Shown here in pieces: positions 1 through 6,420 of a stretch of 8,354 bases of DNA; position 1 is the first letter of the stretch; every line of letters begins with the position of its first letter. Made by a program: the position numbers and the translations under genes. The DNA lies in NCBI GenBank assembly GCA_016867675.1, contig VGIZ01000016.1, positions 1 through 8,354 on the forward strand, written 5' to 3'. Origin of the DNA: Candidatus Aenigmatarchaeota archaeon (GTDB lineage: Archaea > Aenigmatarchaeota > Aenigmatarchaeia > QMZP01). The notes under the pieces are model-generated. The model was given only the letters and a program-made list of their open reading frames with translations. It was not told the origin of the DNA and searched no databases.

Positions 1-82
1 ACTGCCCTGTCGCGCATCCGCAGTCGTAGCAGCAGTTCGCCTGGCTCTCGCCAAGATTGGATTCGCAGCCGAACGAGCCGCA
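1..82 (-). repeat. Cysteine-rich repeat unit 2 in the surface protein (cut by window edge)
   Basis: Residues 418-444 of the secreted protein. Cysteines are at 418, 423, 434, 435, 438 and 440; LGE and ANCC occupy the same relative places as in unit 1. The end of the unit is beyond the window, so more copies may follow. Confidence 0.75.
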
Positions 83-1333
83 CGTCCATGAGCCGACGGT
101 TATCTGCGGTATGGGCGTGCTGATGCCCCACGTCATGGACGTGTTGCCGTTGTTGAACCTTATGGTCAAGGCCATGCTGTTTGGGCTTAGGACATAGCCT
201 GTGCCTGTGCATCCCGCGACCGCGGGCGTGGTTATGCTGCACGTGAATGCGTTGCCTGACTGCGTGCAGGCCGATGCCTGCGGGGTGGAGCTGCCGTTGA
301 GCGTGTATTGCGCGCTGACAATATGTGCGCCTGTCGGCATGTTGTTTATCGTGAACAGCAGGCTTACGGTGTTCGGCACGTTGCAGTTGCTGACCTTTAT
401 CGGGCTCGGTGATGTTGAAGGCGAGATTCCGCCGAGCTGCTTCGGCCCCATGGTCATGTCGCAGTAATAGCCCGAAGGCACGCCGCAGTCAAGGCAGCAG
501 TTGGCCGAGTTCTCCCCGAGAGAGGCGCTGCAGGCGTTGTCGCCGCACACGTAGCTGCTGCTGTTCGCGATGGTTATGCCGTTGAGCGCAAAGAAGCCGT
601 TGTACGGGAACACGAACGCGTAGCTGCCTGCTATGTTCGTCACCGAACTGCCCGTGTAGTATGCCTGCGCGCTTGCAGCAGGCGGGCTTGACGACTCTAT
701 GTCATGGAAGCCTGCGGCGCCCGAGAAGACTATGCTGCTTATCCATGACGGGTTCATGGGCAGCATGCCCTTGATGTCTATGAAAGACCTTATGCTCGTG
801 ACATGGTCTATGGTTTTTGCTGTTATGGCTATGCTGCTGATGCTGCTGTCCGCCATAGAATAGCTGGGGGGTGCGCCCGCGGACTTTGTCCCGCGGCTCC
901 AGAACGAGAGCCACCTGCTTCCGCTGGCGCCGATGGCATGCACGATGAGCATGATGTTCGCTGTCTGGCGCGCGGCATCGCTGACATCATTCCACGCATA
1001 TGTCACATCAACATTGCCGCTGAAGGAAACGGGCGCCACCTGCACGGAGCACGCGGACGGGCTCCTGTCCTGGCATTTGTAGACGTAGACAGAATCTATG
1101 CTGCTTGAGCTGCTGTTGGAAACCTGTATCCTGACGTCGCCGGTCGCGCTGTCAATAGTGACCTGTTTGTTTATGTAGCCCTCCGGCGTGTAGGTTGTGG
1201 TCTGGCTGCTTCCGCCGAATGATATGGTCACCTGCGCGGCATGCGCCAGCGGTATGCTGGCTATGAGCCAGGATGCGGCTATGGCAAACATGCAGACTGC
1301 GAACACCTTCCAGTCCATTCCAGGCACGCTCAT
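1..1333 (-). CDS. Secreted surface protein with cysteine-rich repeats (3' end outside window)
   Basis: The frame stays open for 444 codons from the ATG at 1333 to the left edge, so the C-terminus is missing. The first 32 residues look like a Sec signal peptide: a short start, a hydrophobic run (VFAVCMFAIAASWLIASIPL) and an A-H-A cleavage site before AQVTI. The mature part is rich in Ser, Thr and Asn, and its beta-strand-like stretches suggest Ig-like domains. Two copies of a cysteine cluster start at residues 263 and 418, exactly 155 residues apart. Both contain CG, then C, then LGE, then ANCC-x-DCG. The start is firm: a GGAGGTGA site lies 4 bases upstream, and the ATG overlaps the TGA stop of the pilin-like gene before it, so the two are co-transcribed and probably translationally coupled. 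I infer an exported cell-surface or adhesive protein partnered with that neighbour. No catalytic motif is visible and the specific family is not recognised. Confidence 0.8.
   Translation of the reverse strand, partial: MSVPGMDWKVFAVCMFAIAASWLIASIPLAHAAQVTISFGGSSQTTTYTPEGYINKQVTIDSATGDVRIQVSNSSSSSIDSVYVYKCQDRSPSACSVQVAPVSFSGNVDVTYAWNDVSDAARQTANIMLIVHAIGASGSRWLSFWSRGTKSAGAPPSYSMADSSISSIAITAKTIDHVTSIRSFIDIKGMLPMNPSWISSIVFSGAAGFHDIESSSPPAASAQAYYTGSSVTNIAGSYAFVFPYNGFFALNGITIANSSSYVCGDNACSASLGENSANCCLDCGVPSGYYCDMTMGPKQLGGISPSTSPSPIKVSNCNVPNTVSLLFTINNMPTGAHIVSAQYTLNGSSTPQASACTQSGNAFTCSITTPAVAGCTGTGYVLSPNSMALTIRFNNGNTSMTWGISTPIPQITVGSWTCGSFGCESNLGESQANCCYDCGCATGQ
461..547 (-). repeat. Cysteine-rich repeat unit 1 in the surface protein
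   Basis: Residues 263-291 of the secreted protein. Cysteines are at 263, 268, 279, 280, 283 and 291, with LGE at 272-274 and ANCC at 277-280. The spacing resembles the CGDGxC...GE...C..DCG modules common in archaeal and bacterial surface proteins, which are probably disulfide- or metal-stabilised. The second copy is 155 residues further on. Confidence 0.75.
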
Positions 1334-3237
1334 GGTCTCACCTCCACTGGGGTTATGCCGCATTTTGATGCCATCGCGTCGGTTATGCTGAGCGTGTAGT
1401 CGCGGGATATGTTTGCCGCGCTCTCGTACAATGGCACGTTGATGAAGATGTCGGTGCTGGACGAAGTGACGGAGAAAGACGATTCCATCGAACCGGCCTC
1501 CCTCCTTTCCGTCGGGCTTACCTTCAACACGGTGGCGCTTATGCTGTGGCTGCCCGGTTCGAACAGCTCGAACGCCACCTTCTCCTCGGCCCGCGCCGCC
1601 GCCATCTGCTCCGAGCACGATATATGGTCGGTGCAGAATACGTCCGAGCTTACATTGGCATTGGTTATGGATTCATGGCAGCCGCTATGGCTCGTCGTAT
1701 TCACCAGGAAGAAGTTGCCCGTTTGGCTGGCGTTGCACGTGGTGAGGTTCACCTCGCGGAAATGCACGTTGAGCTTGGGATATTTGTAAACGGTGATTGT
1801 GCCGTTCAGGTCTGCGGGGCTGATGCCGCACGAGCGTTTCTGGTACAGCTCCGAGACAACACCCACGGGCTTGACATACGTTATGGTGAGGTAGTCCGGT
1901 TCGCAGTTCACATTGCCTTCTGTCATGCCGGCGCTGTCCGTTGCAGGCAGCACGCAGCCGCCGAACGATGTCACGGCACCCTTCACGGCTGAACCATCTG
2001 GAGCGACTACCTTCATCCTCGCCGTGCAGTTGCCGCACAGGTAGGCGGGCGGCTGGCCGTTGTCAGTGCATTCAGTCACGTTGCCTGGCTTCAGCAGGCA
2101 ATACTGCGGCTTCGGTATCTCCCCGCAGCTGCCGGGCATAAGGTTGTTTATGTCGATGAGCGTCGCTATGCTGAACTTGTTGTCGTTCATGAGCGGGTCG
2201 CTCACAACGAGCATGACAGGAAGCTGAAACGAGTAGCTTATGGAATACGGCTTCAGGCAGAGGCCGCTGGTGGTGAAACCGAAAAGCGCAGGCGCGCTTG
2301 CCAGCGGCCTCGGGTTGGTGAGGCTCACGCCGCCGCCCATGTTGATTGCGAAGTTGTCGTCGACCATGAACAGCGGGTTCAGCTGCGGGTAGGTCTTGCC
2401 CTTGAGGCTTTCTATGGTGTACTGCTTGGGCTTTGAAAAGTCTTTCTCGGCAGGCACCCACCACTTCACGTGCGAGAGTGTGTAGAGCGCGAGGCCCTCC
2501 ATGCTGTCCGAAAGCTGTTCCGATGTCCTGTAGATGGTCTCGCCGCACTCGACCATGGTGCCGAACGTCGGCACCTCTGCATGGGCCACGCCGCCATCGT
2601 CAATGGTCTTTGAGAAGTAGATGGAGTTTATCATGAACAGCTCGATGTAGCGGTTCTTCGCAGCCTCCTCGGCGTAGGCTTTCATGAACTTGTATATCTC
2701 GCCGAACTTCGTGGGTATGGATGCCCTGTATGGCTGCTGCACAGCGTAACCCTGCACCGTGGTGGGCATCGTCACCTCAAGGTCTATCTTGTTGTCAAGC
2801 ACGTTCGCTGTCACCTTCGTGGCCTGAAGGTCAACAGCCACGTTCTTGCCCAGCACGATCTCGCTCCGATTGTAGAGGTTGTAAACAATGTAGTTGTAGG
2901 TCGCGTTCTCCAGCTGCCTTGTGAGCAGGTCAAGCGACGGCACGTATGTCTTGTCGCACTTCTGCCAGTAGGGCACCATGACGCGCGTGAAGCTCACGCT
3001 GTTGTTGAATATGGGCAGGATGGCTCCGCCCTGGCTTTCCATCCATTTCACTGAGAGCGCAGCCCCGTCGCTGATGATGCCCTCCACCTTGTCCCTGACA
3101 AGCGACTGCTCGGCGCCAACGCCGGAAGGCACAGGGCTCGGCGGCTGGTTGGCGATGATAAGGGTGTAAAACACTATGACCACGATGACGATTATAACAC
3201 CGAGAACCGTGGCGAGCTCTATCTGCGCCTTCCTCAT
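1330..3237 (-). CDS. Pilin-like membrane-anchored surface protein
   Basis: The protein has 635 residues. It starts MRKAQIELATVLG, then a very hydrophobic segment to about residue 29 (IIVIVVIVFYTLII), then a Pro-rich linker (QPPSPVP). A short basic start followed by A-Q and a long hydrophobic helix resembles archaeal class III (type IV pilin-like) signal sequences cut by a PibD/EppA-type peptidase, probably between A4 and Q5. The Glu is at +3 rather than the usual +5, so it could instead be a plain membrane anchor. Residues 46-76, ending in a QGG-x-x-LP stretch, recall a large DPANN family that begins K-A-Q followed by a hydrophobic helix; this is from memory. The exposed part has 11 N-x-S/T sequons and Cys clusters between about 370 and 540, with an Ig-like or carboxypeptidase-regulatory-like region near 400-485. 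It is first in an operon with the secreted Cys-rich protein, and its promoter faces alaS. A role in a surface or pilus-like complex is inferred. Confidence 0.8.
   Translation of the reverse strand: MRKAQIELATVLGVIIVIVVIVFYTLIIANQPPSPVPSGVGAEQSLVRDKVEGIISDGAALSVKWMESQGGAILPIFNNSVSFTRVMVPYWQKCDKTYVPSLDLLTRQLENATYNYIVYNLYNRSEIVLGKNVAVDLQATKVTANVLDNKIDLEVTMPTTVQGYAVQQPYRASIPTKFGEIYKFMKAYAEEAAKNRYIELFMINSIYFSKTIDDGGVAHAEVPTFGTMVECGETIYRTSEQLSDSMEGLALYTLSHVKWWVPAEKDFSKPKQYTIESLKGKTYPQLNPLFMVDDNFAINMGGGVSLTNPRPLASAPALFGFTTSGLCLKPYSISYSFQLPVMLVVSDPLMNDNKFSIATLIDINNLMPGSCGEIPKPQYCLLKPGNVTECTDNGQPPAYLCGNCTARMKVVAPDGSAVKGAVTSFGGCVLPATDSAGMTEGNVNCEPDYLTITYVKPVGVVSELYQKRSCGISPADLNGTITVYKYPKLNVHFREVNLTTCNASQTGNFFLVNTTSHSGCHESITNANVSSDVFCTDHISCSEQMAAARAEEKVAFELFEPGSHSISATVLKVSPTERREAGSMESSFSVTSSSTDIFINVPLYESAANISRDYTLSITDAMASKCGITPVEVRP
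1338..1345 (-). promoter_or_regulatory. Strong ribosome binding site for the cysteine-rich surface gene
   Basis: GGAGGTGA, fully complementary to the conserved 3' end of 16S rRNA, lies 4 bases before the ATG at 1333. It is inside the last codons of the pilin-like gene, so it decides the start and supports re-initiation at the ATGA junction. Confidence 0.85.
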
Positions 3238-3242
3238 AATCC

Positions 3243-3250
3243 ATATATTA
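3243..3250 (+). promoter_or_regulatory. TATA box for alaS
   Basis: Plus-strand ATATATTA is centred about 28 bases before the alaS ATG at 3275, again without a clear Shine-Dalgarno site. It lies between the opposing TATA box and the opposing gene's start, so the two divergent promoters overlap within 37 bp. Confidence 0.55.
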
Positions 3251-3259
3251 TTCTACAAT

Positions 3260-3267
3260 ATTATAAA
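3260..3267 (-). promoter_or_regulatory. TATA box for the surface-protein operon
   Basis: Minus-strand TTTATAAT is centred about 26 bases before the ATG at 3237. No Shine-Dalgarno site lies between it and the ATG. This spacing fits an archaeal leaderless transcript starting at or next to the start codon. TATAAT would also match a bacterial -10 box, but its distance from the ATG and the same arrangement in neighbouring genes favour the archaeal reading. Confidence 0.6.
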
Positions 3268-3274
3268 GACTGGT

Positions 3275-5047
3275 ATGGACAGGACAGAGCTGATAAAAAA
3301 ATACATCAGTTTTTTCACGGAGAATGGCCACAAAGAGATAGCTAACGCGTCGCTGATACCTGAGAACGACCCGACCGTGCTTTTCACCACGGCAGGCATG
3401 CACCCGCTGGTGCCTGTGCTGCTGGGAGCGAGGCATCCGCTCGGGAAGCGGCTGTGCAATGTGCAGCGCTGCATCAGGACGCAGGACATAGACGGCGTGG
3501 GCGATGCGGTGCACCACACGTTCTTCGAGATGCTGGGCAACTGGTCGCTCGGCGACTACTTCAAGGAAGAAGCGATAAGACTTTCATTTGAGTTTCTCAC
3601 TAAGGCGCTGAAGGTGCCTGTTGAAAGGCTTGCCATCTCGTGTTTTGCGGGGGACAGGGACGCACCCAAGGACAGGGAGTCCGCGGATGTCTGGAAATCG
3701 CTCGGCATACCCGAGGAAAGGATTGCCTTCCTCGGCAAGGAAGACAACTGGTGGGGTCCTGCAGGGAAGACAGGTCCTTGCGGTCCTGACACAGAGATGT
3801 TCTACTGGAGCGGCGAGGGCAGCCCGCCAAAGAAGTTCGACCCGAAAGACAGCCGCTGGGTTGAGATATGGAACGATGTGCTGATGCAGTACGTGAAGGA
3901 TGAAAAAGGAAACTACTGCGAAGCCGCGCAGAAGAATGTGGACACAGGCATGGGCGTGGAAAGGACAGCAGCGGTTCTGAGCGGGCTGGATGACGACTAT
4001 CTGAGCAGCTGCTTCCTGCCGATAATAAGGGAACTGGAAAGGCTCTCGGGAAAGAAATACGCGGGCCATGAGAAGGAGATGAGGATAATTGCCGACCACG
4101 TCAAGGCTGCTGTCTTCATAATTGCCGACGGCGTCACCCCATCCAACGTTGAAAGGGGCTATGTCCTTCGCAGGCTGATAAGGCGCGCCATAAGATACGG
4201 CAGGCTGCTGGGCATGCGGAACTTTGTCCCGCGGGCGGCGCTGCCCGTCTTTGACATCTACAGCGACTACAGGTTTCTGGAAAAGAACAAGGCTGTTGTC
4301 TTGCGCGAGCTTGACGAGGAGGAAAAGCGCTTCGCCAAGACGCTTGAGGGCGGCATGCGCGAGTTTGAAAGGGTTGCAAAAAACCAGAAGCGCATTTCAG
4401 GCAGGGACGCATTCCTTCTCTACCAGAGCTACGGCTTTCCGATAGAGATGACGCTGGAGCTTGCGAAGGAGAAGGGCGTCAAGGTTGACGAGCGCGGCTT
4501 TGACGAGGAGAACATGAAGCACCAGGAGCTTTCAAGGACGGCTTCCGCGGGCGTCTTCAAATCCGGCCTTGCCGACTCGTCTGAGGAGACGAAGCGGCTG
4601 CACACAGCGACGCACCTGCTCAATGCAGCCATCAAGGATGTTCTCAGGGACAAAAGCATCCATCAGAGGGGCAGCAACATCACGCCAGAGAGGCTGAGGT
4701 TTGACTTCAGCTTCGGCAGGAAGCTCACGCAGGAGGAGATAAGGAAGGTTGAAGACCTTGTCAATGAAAAGATAAGGGAGGGGCTTCCAGTGACTGCTGC
4801 TGAGATGTCCCCGGACGAAGCGCTGAGGTCAGGGGCCGAGGGCGTGTTCGGCCACAAATACGGCGAGGCTGTGAGCGTCTATTCAATAGGCACGAAAGGC
4901 AGGGAATTCAGCCGCGAGATTTGCGCGGGCCCGCACGTGAAGAACACGAAGGAGCTCGGCCGCTTCAAGATAGTCAAGGAAGAGGCCTCTGCGGCGGGCG
5001 TGAGAAGGATTAAGGCGGTTCTGGAACGCGATGTTCATATGGTATAG
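3275..5047 (+). CDS. alaS: Alanyl-tRNA synthetase, short bacterial/CPR-like form
   Basis: Joins alanine to tRNA-Ala in the cytoplasm and edits mischarged tRNA; 590 residues. Class II catalytic core: TAGMHPLVP (39-47), motif 2 region RCIRTQDID (65-73) with HHTFFEMLGNWSLGDYFK (80-97), GPCGPDTEMFYW (167-178), and motif 3 GMGVERTAA (225-233). A tRNA-binding helical region follows (MRIIADH at 269-275, RGYVLRRLIRRAIRYG at 294-309). The editing domain has the metal ligands H443, H447, C550 and H554 (HTATH and CAGPH). The protein ends just after AGVRRIKAVLE and has no coiled coil or C-Ala domain. Typical AlaRS proteins are about 850-900 residues; about 590 is the Patescibacteria/CPR form. Nothing here resembles the archaeal N-terminus, so horizontal origin is inferred. 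The ATG at 3275 starts the conserved MDRTELIKKYI; the 33 in-frame codons upstream overlap the opposite gene. The last six residues, RDVHMV, look foreign (see the 6355-6387 remnant). Confidence 0.95.
   Translation: MDRTELIKKYISFFTENGHKEIANASLIPENDPTVLFTTAGMHPLVPVLLGARHPLGKRLCNVQRCIRTQDIDGVGDAVHHTFFEMLGNWSLGDYFKEEAIRLSFEFLTKALKVPVERLAISCFAGDRDAPKDRESADVWKSLGIPEERIAFLGKEDNWWGPAGKTGPCGPDTEMFYWSGEGSPPKKFDPKDSRWVEIWNDVLMQYVKDEKGNYCEAAQKNVDTGMGVERTAAVLSGLDDDYLSSCFLPIIRELERLSGKKYAGHEKEMRIIADHVKAAVFIIADGVTPSNVERGYVLRRLIRRAIRYGRLLGMRNFVPRAALPVFDIYSDYRFLEKNKAVVLRELDEEEKRFAKTLEGGMREFERVAKNQKRISGRDAFLLYQSYGFPIEMTLELAKEKGVKVDERGFDEENMKHQELSRTASAGVFKSGLADSSEETKRLHTATHLLNAAIKDVLRDKSIHQRGSNITPERLRFDFSFGRKLTQEEIRKVEDLVNEKIREGLPVTAAEMSPDEALRSGAEGVFGHKYGEAVSVYSIGTKGREFSREICAGPHVKNTKELGRFKIVKEEASAAGVRRIKAVLERDVHMV
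5000..5026 (+). repeat. Direct repeat, alaS copy (codons for VRRIKAVLE)
   Basis: Codons 576-584 of alaS. They recur at 6355-6381 with 22 of 27 bases identical; all five differences are at third positions and synonymous. The two copies bracket the Fic gene. Confidence 0.8.
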
Positions 5048-5077
5048 AATATAGATAAAAAATCTATAAATCATACC
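5041..5077. promoter_or_regulatory. Imperfect AT-rich dyad between alaS and the Fic gene
   Basis: Two nested pairs of arms share one centre. The outer pair is GGTAT (5041-5045) with ATACC (5073-5077); the inner pair is TATAGAT (5050-5056) with ATCTATA (5062-5068) around five A's. The unpaired stretches between the arms are four bases on each side. It overlaps the alaS stop codon and ends 8 bases before the Fic TATA box. It could be an operator, for instance for the winged-helix Fic protein itself, or an RNA hairpin at the alaS 3' end. A classical terminator is less likely, since no T tract follows. The symmetry is seen directly; the role is inferred. Confidence 0.5.
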
Positions 5078-5085
5078 AAATACTC

Positions 5086-5093
5086 TTTATAAG
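5086..5093 (+). promoter_or_regulatory. TATA box for the Fic gene
   Basis: TTTATAAG is centred about 25 bases before the ATG at 5114. There is no Shine-Dalgarno site in the AT-rich leader, so a leaderless transcript is likely and the Fic gene probably has its own promoter rather than depending on alaS. Confidence 0.6.
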
Positions 5094-5113
5094 CAACAGA
5101 AACAACTATATTC

Positions 5114-6358
5114 ATGGTAACCAGATATGATGTTTTTGAAGCCGTCTGCAGGGGCGGCGCGCCCCTGAAGCCTGCCGAGGTTTTGGGCACGCTTGACATG
5201 CCGGCATCCGGCTACAAGAACATTTACAGGATACTTGGCGTGCTGGCAGAAGAAGGGCTCCTTGCAAAGACGAGGGCAGGCTTTGCTGCGGGGAGGTCGG
5301 CGAAGGCGGCACTGCTGCACGGACTCATCGAGCACTGCATGCGCAATGGCATCAACTACAACGCCCTGATAGACAAGAACATGGCAGCGTTCATGCACAG
5401 GGCGCTGATATCGGGGGAGGTTACGCAAAGGAGCGCTGGCATAGACCCAAAAACATTCAAGAAGTATGTGGAAGTGCTCGAAAAGTACGGGCTCCTTTTG
5501 GCCATATCCCGCAAGCCGCTCAGGGTGAGGGTTTTCTACAACACGCTGGCGAACAACTTGCTGGTTTACTTCGGCTTCAGGCACCTGCCGGCGTCTGCGT
5601 TCAAGGCCGATTACCTGACGGAAATAGAGAAGGAAATCAGGCTATACAAGAGGCTTAGAAGGAAGAACGAGGCGGGCTACAGGAAGATTGTGGAAGAATT
5701 CAGGGTGCAGTTCATACAGCACAGCCTGTCGTTGGAGGGGAATCCTGTGACGCTGCCCGATACCGTGAAGATACTGAAGGAAAAGACGTTGCCGAAGGAC
5801 ATCAGCTTGGAAGCTGTTTATGAGGTTAAGAATTACCAGGCCGCAATGCTGCGCATGCTGGCGGATGCGCACGGAGGCAGGCCGCTCTCCAAAGAGGATA
5901 TCATCGAGTATCACAGGCTGGCCATGCTGCACAGGCCGGAGATGGCAGGGCTGGTGAGGAAGGCGGATGTGCACATAAAGGGAAACCCCAGTTTCAAGGT
6001 GGCCGAAGTGCGTGAAATAGGACCGAAGCTGGACAGCCTCATGGGCGAATACGGCCGGTTCATTGCAAGGAAGTCGTCGCTCGGGGAGGTTTTAAGGTTT
6101 TCAGCCCGTTTTCATAACGAATTCCAGCATATACATCCGTTCACTGACGGAAACAGCAGGGTGACGAGGCTGCTGACATTCCATCTGCTGCACTCGAAGG
6201 GAGTCCCCATACTGGACATACCGTTCGGGCTGCTGGACGAATACCTCGGCTACACGAAGGGTTCCAGGAAAAGGAATGACACGATGCTCTATGGGTGCCT
6301 GCAGAGGATAATCCTTTTCAACCTCAAAAGGATAAATGAGGCGCTGAGGTCGCAGTAA
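5114..6358 (+). CDS. Winged-helix/Fic-domain protein (putative protein AMP-transferase)
   Basis: 414 residues. Fic enzymes usually move AMP, or another nucleotide part, onto a hydroxyl side chain of a target protein; the target here is unknown. Residues 1-60 look like a winged helix (PAEVLGTLDMPASGYKNIYR, then a wing), and 103-142 like a second one (VTQRSAGIDPKTFKKYVEVL). The Fic core spans about 190-400. The active-site loop is H341-P-F-T-D345-G-N-S-R349 with R352. The usual GNGR is GNSR here, a Gly-to-Ser change in the loop that holds the nucleotide phosphates. An inhibitory motif S204-x-x-x-E208-G-N precedes the core, as in class II Fic proteins, so activity is probably self-restrained. 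The Fic plus HTH layout suggests a regulator or toxin-like protein that may bind DNA, possibly the dyad just upstream. No antitoxin gene is adjacent. Its stop codon lies within a displaced fragment of alaS, so the gene may have been inserted here. Confidence 0.88.
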   Translation: MVTRYDVFEAVCRGGAPLKPAEVLGTLDMPASGYKNIYRILGVLAEEGLLAKTRAGFAAGRSAKAALLHGLIEHCMRNGINYNALIDKNMAAFMHRALISGEVTQRSAGIDPKTFKKYVEVLEKYGLLLAISRKPLRVRVFYNTLANNLLVYFGFRHLPASAFKADYLTEIEKEIRLYKRLRRKNEAGYRKIVEEFRVQFIQHSLSLEGNPVTLPDTVKILKEKTLPKDISLEAVYEVKNYQAAMLRMLADAHGGRPLSKEDIIEYHRLAMLHRPEMAGLVRKADVHIKGNPSFKVAEVREIGPKLDSLMGEYGRFIARKSSLGEVLRFSARFHNEFQHIHPFTDGNSRVTRLLTFHLLHSKGVPILDIPFGLLDEYLGYTKGSRKRNDTMLYGCLQRIILFNLKRINEALRSQ

Positions 6359-6387
6359 GAAGGATCAAGGCTGTGCTGGAGAAATAA
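6355..6387 (+). pseudogene. Displaced 3' end of a second alaS copy
   Basis: This frame, offset from the Fic frame, reads VRRIKAVLEK then TAA. It repeats residues 576-584 of the AlaRS encoded upstream. Over the 27 shared bases, five differ (GTG/GTA, ATT/ATC, GCG/GCT, GTT/GTG, GAA/GAG), every one synonymous. That pattern means both copies were once under protein-coding selection; it is not a recent duplication. The similarity starts abruptly at the Val codon, and a stop at 6337-6339 closes the frame upstream, so only this tail survives. The Fic stop (6356-6358) falls within it. From memory of short AlaRS proteins, ending right after VRRIKAVLE is normal, so this may be the original C-terminus and RDVHMV in the present alaS the newcomer. 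Confidence 0.75.
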
Positions 6388-6393
6388 AACACC

Positions 6394-6420
6394 GGGCTAA
6401 AAATCAACGCCCATTTTTTT
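6394..6420 (+). terminator. Possible terminator after the Fic gene
   Basis: GGGC (6394-6397) can pair with GCCC (6409-6412), followed by an A and seven T's (6414-6420). T tracts of this size stop archaeal RNA polymerase. The element overlaps the last codons of the convergent HAD gene, where the T tract is two Lys codons plus the A of the next codon, so coincidence is possible. Confidence 0.4.

Noticed and set aside
1409..1992. Plus-strand frames of 126 and 148 codons inside the pilin-like gene
   Set aside because: They are antisense to a well-supported 635-codon gene and have no domain-like sequence or start signals.
3176..3274. A 33-codon N-terminal extension of alaS in the same frame
   Set aside because: It lies over the divergent surface gene's start and its promoter, and the conserved AlaRS N-terminus begins at 3275.
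3584..4099. Minus-strand frame of 171 codons inside alaS
   Set aside because: It is antisense to strongly conserved AlaRS codons; a GC-rich shadow.
5048..5113. AlaRS truncated by a frameshift, with its C-terminal domain downstream
   Set aside because: No C-Ala or coiled-coil sequence follows in any frame; the short form is a known type that ends here.
5087..5584. Minus-strand frame of 165 codons over the Fic N-terminus
   Set aside because: It is antisense to the winged-helix coding region, and no promoter or ribosome site was seen.
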